Source of the DNA: Georgenia subflava
GTDB taxonomy: Bacteria > Actinomycetota > Actinomycetes > Actinomycetales > Actinomycetaceae
Direction of reading: 5' to 3'
Assembly: GCF_009193155.1 (NCBI RefSeq)
Contig: NZ_VUKD01000006.1
Location: forward strand, 1 to 64,000
DNA length: 64,000 bases
Positions 62,223-64,000 of this stretch are shown here, piece after piece (the first letter of the stretch is position 1; every line of letters begins with the position of its first letter). The notes beneath the pieces were generated by a model. That model did no database searches. It was not told where the DNA came from and saw only the letters and a program-made list of their open reading frames with translations. The translations under genes and the position numbers were made by a program.

Positions 62223-62957
62223 ATGGATACCCCGACAGGCCCGCAGACCGCCCGCATCGTCCTCGTGCCCGGCTTCTGGCTGGGGGCATGGGCATGGGAC
62301 GAGGTGGCCCGGCTCCTGCAGGAGCAGGGCCATCAGGTCACCGCGCTCACGCTCCCCGGTCTCGAGCCCGACCACCCCTCGCCGGCCGACGTCTCGCTCG
62401 AGGACCACGTCACGGCGATCGAGCAGGCGCTCGTGGGCGACGGGCCGGTCGTGCTCGTCGCGCACAGCGGCGCAGCACTCCCGGCGACCGCCGCGATCGA
62501 CCGCAACGTCGACCGCGTCGCGCGCACGGTCTGGGTCGACACGGCGCCGGTCGTCGACGGCGCCGCGATGGACTCCTCCCTCGAGGGGGACGAGCTGACG
62601 CTCGAGGCGCAGTGGGAGGACGAGTTCCAGCAGGGCTCGATGCGTGACCTCACCGACGCCCAGCTCGAGGAGTTCCGACGTCGTGCCGTGCCGCAGCCGG
62701 CCGGCACGGTCCGTGACGTGGTGCGGCTCACTGACGAGCGGCGTCTGGACGTGCCCGGGACGATCGTCTGTACCGCGTTCCCGGCTGCCGACTACCTCGC
62801 GTACGCGAAGCAGGGCGTGCCGTTCCTCGCCGGCCTGCTCGAGCATCGCGCCCTGACGCTCACCGACCTGCCGACGGGGCACTGGCCGATGTGGTCGAAG
62901 CCTGCAGAGCTCGCCGCGATCATCGGCGACGTGGCGACGAGCGCCGTCGCGCGCTGA
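62223..62957 (+). CDS. Alpha/beta-fold hydrolase
   Basis: A 244-residue hydrolase of the RsbQ/esterase-like alpha/beta class. The oxyanion region is LVPGFWLGAWAWDE, the nucleophile serine is in VLVAHSGAALP (elbow AHSGA), and the histidine is in PTGHWPMWSKPAELA near the C terminus; the acid residue is probably after VCTAFPAADY. Substrate is unknown. Two overlapping TAGCGT hexamers (62203-62208 and 62209-62214) lie 8-14 nt before the ATG, so the transcript may be leaderless. Confidence 0.84.
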   Translation: MDTPTGPQTARIVLVPGFWLGAWAWDEVARLLQEQGHQVTALTLPGLEPDHPSPADVSLEDHVTAIEQALVGDGPVVLVAHSGAALPATAAIDRNVDRVARTVWVDTAPVVDGAAMDSSLEGDELTLEAQWEDEFQQGSMRDLTDAQLEEFRRRAVPQPAGTVRDVVRLTDERRLDVPGTIVCTAFPAADYLAYAKQGVPFLAGLLEHRALTLTDLPTGHWPMWSKPAELAAIIGDVATSAVAR

Positions 62958-63022
62958 GCCGAGCGCCCGGCCCGCCGCGCAGCCGGCGCGCTGAGCAACC
63001 GGCCCACGGACGTCGGTCTCGG

Positions 63023-64000
63023 TCAGAGGGTCGAGGACCGCGGCGCCCAGATGTTGATGCCGGCATCGACGGCATGCCGGTCGATCCGGTCGAGCTCGTC
63101 GTCGGAGAAGTCCAGGTTCTCCAGCGCGCCGACCGAGCTCTCCAGCTGGGCCACGCTCGAGGCGCCCACCAGCGCGGTGGTGACCCGTGGGTCCCGCAGG
63201 ACCCACGCGATCGCCATCTGTGCGAGGGTCTGTCCTCGCTCGGTGGCGATCTCGTTCAGTGCCCGTACGTGCGTCAGCGTCCGCTCGTTGAGGAACTCCT
63301 GGCGCAGCGAGCCACCTCGGGCAGCCCGGGAGCCCGCCGGGATGCCGTCGAGGTACTTGTCGGTGAGCATGCCCTGGGCCAGCGGTGAGAACACGACCGA
63401 GCCGATCCCGGCGTCGCCGAGCACGTCGAGCAGGCTCGGCTCGCCCTCCTCGACCCACCTGTTGAGCAGGGAGTAGGAGGGCTGGTGGACCCTGATCTCC
63501 AGCCCGATGTCGTCGGCGATCGCCAGAGCCTCCTGCGTCCGCTCCGCGGAGTAGGAGGAGATGCCGGCGTACAGGGCGCGTCCGGAGTCCACGGCCGTCT
63601 TGAGCGCACCGAGGGTCTCGCGCAGCGGCGTCGTCGGGTCGAACCGGTGCGAGTAGAAGATGTCGACGTAGTCCAGGCCCATGCGGCGCAACGACTGGTC
63701 CAGCGAGGCGAGCAGGTACTTGCGCGAGCCGCCGTCGCCGTAGGGGCCGGGCCACATCTCGTAGCCGGCCTTGGTGGAGATGACGAGCTCGTCGCGCAGG
63801 TCCGTCAGGTCCTCGGCGAGCATCCTGCCGAAGTGCTTCTCGGCGGAGCCCGGCGGGGGACCGTAGTTGTTCGCCAGGTCGATGTGCGTGATGCCCAGGT
63901 CGACGGCACGCAGGACGATGTCCCGCTGGACCTCGTAGGGGTTCGCCTCGCCGAAGTTCTGCCAGAGCCCGAGGGCGATGGCCGGCAGGTCCAGGCCGCT
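63023..64000 (-). CDS. Aldo/keto reductase, YghZ-like (5' end beyond window)
   Basis: The gene runs from the window end to a stop at 63023; about 325 residues are present and the N terminus is missing. The TIM-barrel reductase motifs are THIDLANNYGPPPGSAEKHFG (shown here split by position 63845-63905), STKAGYEMWPGPYGDGGSR, the catalytic YSHRFDP region and the C-terminal NADPH-binding ALVGASS. This pattern belongs to the L-glyceraldehyde-3-phosphate reductase/YghZ subfamily, which detoxifies small aldehydes. It converges on the hydrolase gene. Confidence 0.88.
   Translation of the reverse strand, partial: SGLDLPAIALGLWQNFGEANPYEVQRDIVLRAVDLGITHIDLANNYGPPPGSAEKHFGRMLAEDLTDLRDELVISTKAGYEMWPGPYGDGGSRKYLLASLDQSLRRMGLDYVDIFYSHRFDPTTPLRETLGALKTAVDSGRALYAGISSYSAERTQEALAIADDIGLEIRVHQPSYSLLNRWVEEGEPSLLDVLGDAGIGSVVFSPLAQGMLTDKYLDGIPAGSRAARGGSLRQEFLNERTLTHVRALNEIATERGQTLAQMAIAWVLRDPRVTTALVGASSVAQLESSVGALENLDFSDDELDRIDRHAVDAGINIWAPRSSTL

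Overview
The window is about 73% GC, with strong third-position G/C, GTG starts and tightly packed genes. Gene order (proS-rimP-nusA-ylxR-infB-rbfA-truB-ribF-rpsO-pnp, ftsK-pgsA-cinA-clgR, DUF3046-recA-recX-gluABCD-miaB-miaA-dapF-hflX, lexA-nrdR) points to an actinobacterium, most likely Micrococcales near Cellulomonadaceae/Georgenia. That placement is inference from synteny and composition. No rRNA, tRNA or CRISPR array was seen.

Layout. 1-450: A/C-richer non-core DNA with two doubtful short reading frames. 451-3046: small accessory genes (VOC protein, VapBC-type toxin-antitoxin pair, lipoprotein, Fpg/Nei glycosylase). 3129-18109: the translation and RNA-decay core (proS, then rimP to pnp, then an M16 protease). 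18110-19740: an accessory stretch with degenerate tandem repeats, a hydrolase and a second toxin-antitoxin pair. 19759-24640: lysine/DAP genes dapB and dapA, RNase J and a GNAT protein. 24791-25895: a TetR regulator facing a small membrane protein across an operator. 26097-31940: ftsK, a CapA-like lipid- or membrane-anchored enzyme, pgsA, cinA, clgR. 32030-36839: nei2 joined to an ArsR-MFS operon, a DUF5997/LysR-effector pair, a 19-bp tandem repeat and two small membrane proteins. 36905-44208: the giant helicase Lhr, DUF3046, recA and recX. 44300-47686: a glutamate-type ABC importer. 47908-57066: miaB, two YbjN-domain proteins, miaA, dapF, a methyltransferase, hflX, dinG. 57111-64000: L-lactate dehydrogenase, a solitary TnpB element, lexA facing a LysM membrane protein, nrdR, a hydrolase and an aldo/keto reductase cut by the window end.

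How parts work together. The rimP-pnp block makes and matures ribosomes, initiates translation and degrades RNA. dapB, dapA and dapF supply diaminopimelate for lysine and peptidoglycan. recA, lexA and the LysM gene share LexA-type boxes and form a visible SOS circuit in which the LysM protein is the likely division brake. recX, dinG, lhr and two Fpg/Nei glycosylases add DNA-repair capacity.

A recurrent signal is a TANNNT hexamer ending 6-7 nt before an ATG/GTG start with no ribosome binding site. It occurs at about 15 genes on both strands and indicates widespread leaderless mRNAs. Points most worth follow-up are the DUF5997/LysR-effector pair (possibly a split regulator), the solitary TnpB with putative guide RNA, the SOS-linked LysM gene, and three unexplained repeat structures (18131-18310, 25901-25971, 35994-36106).
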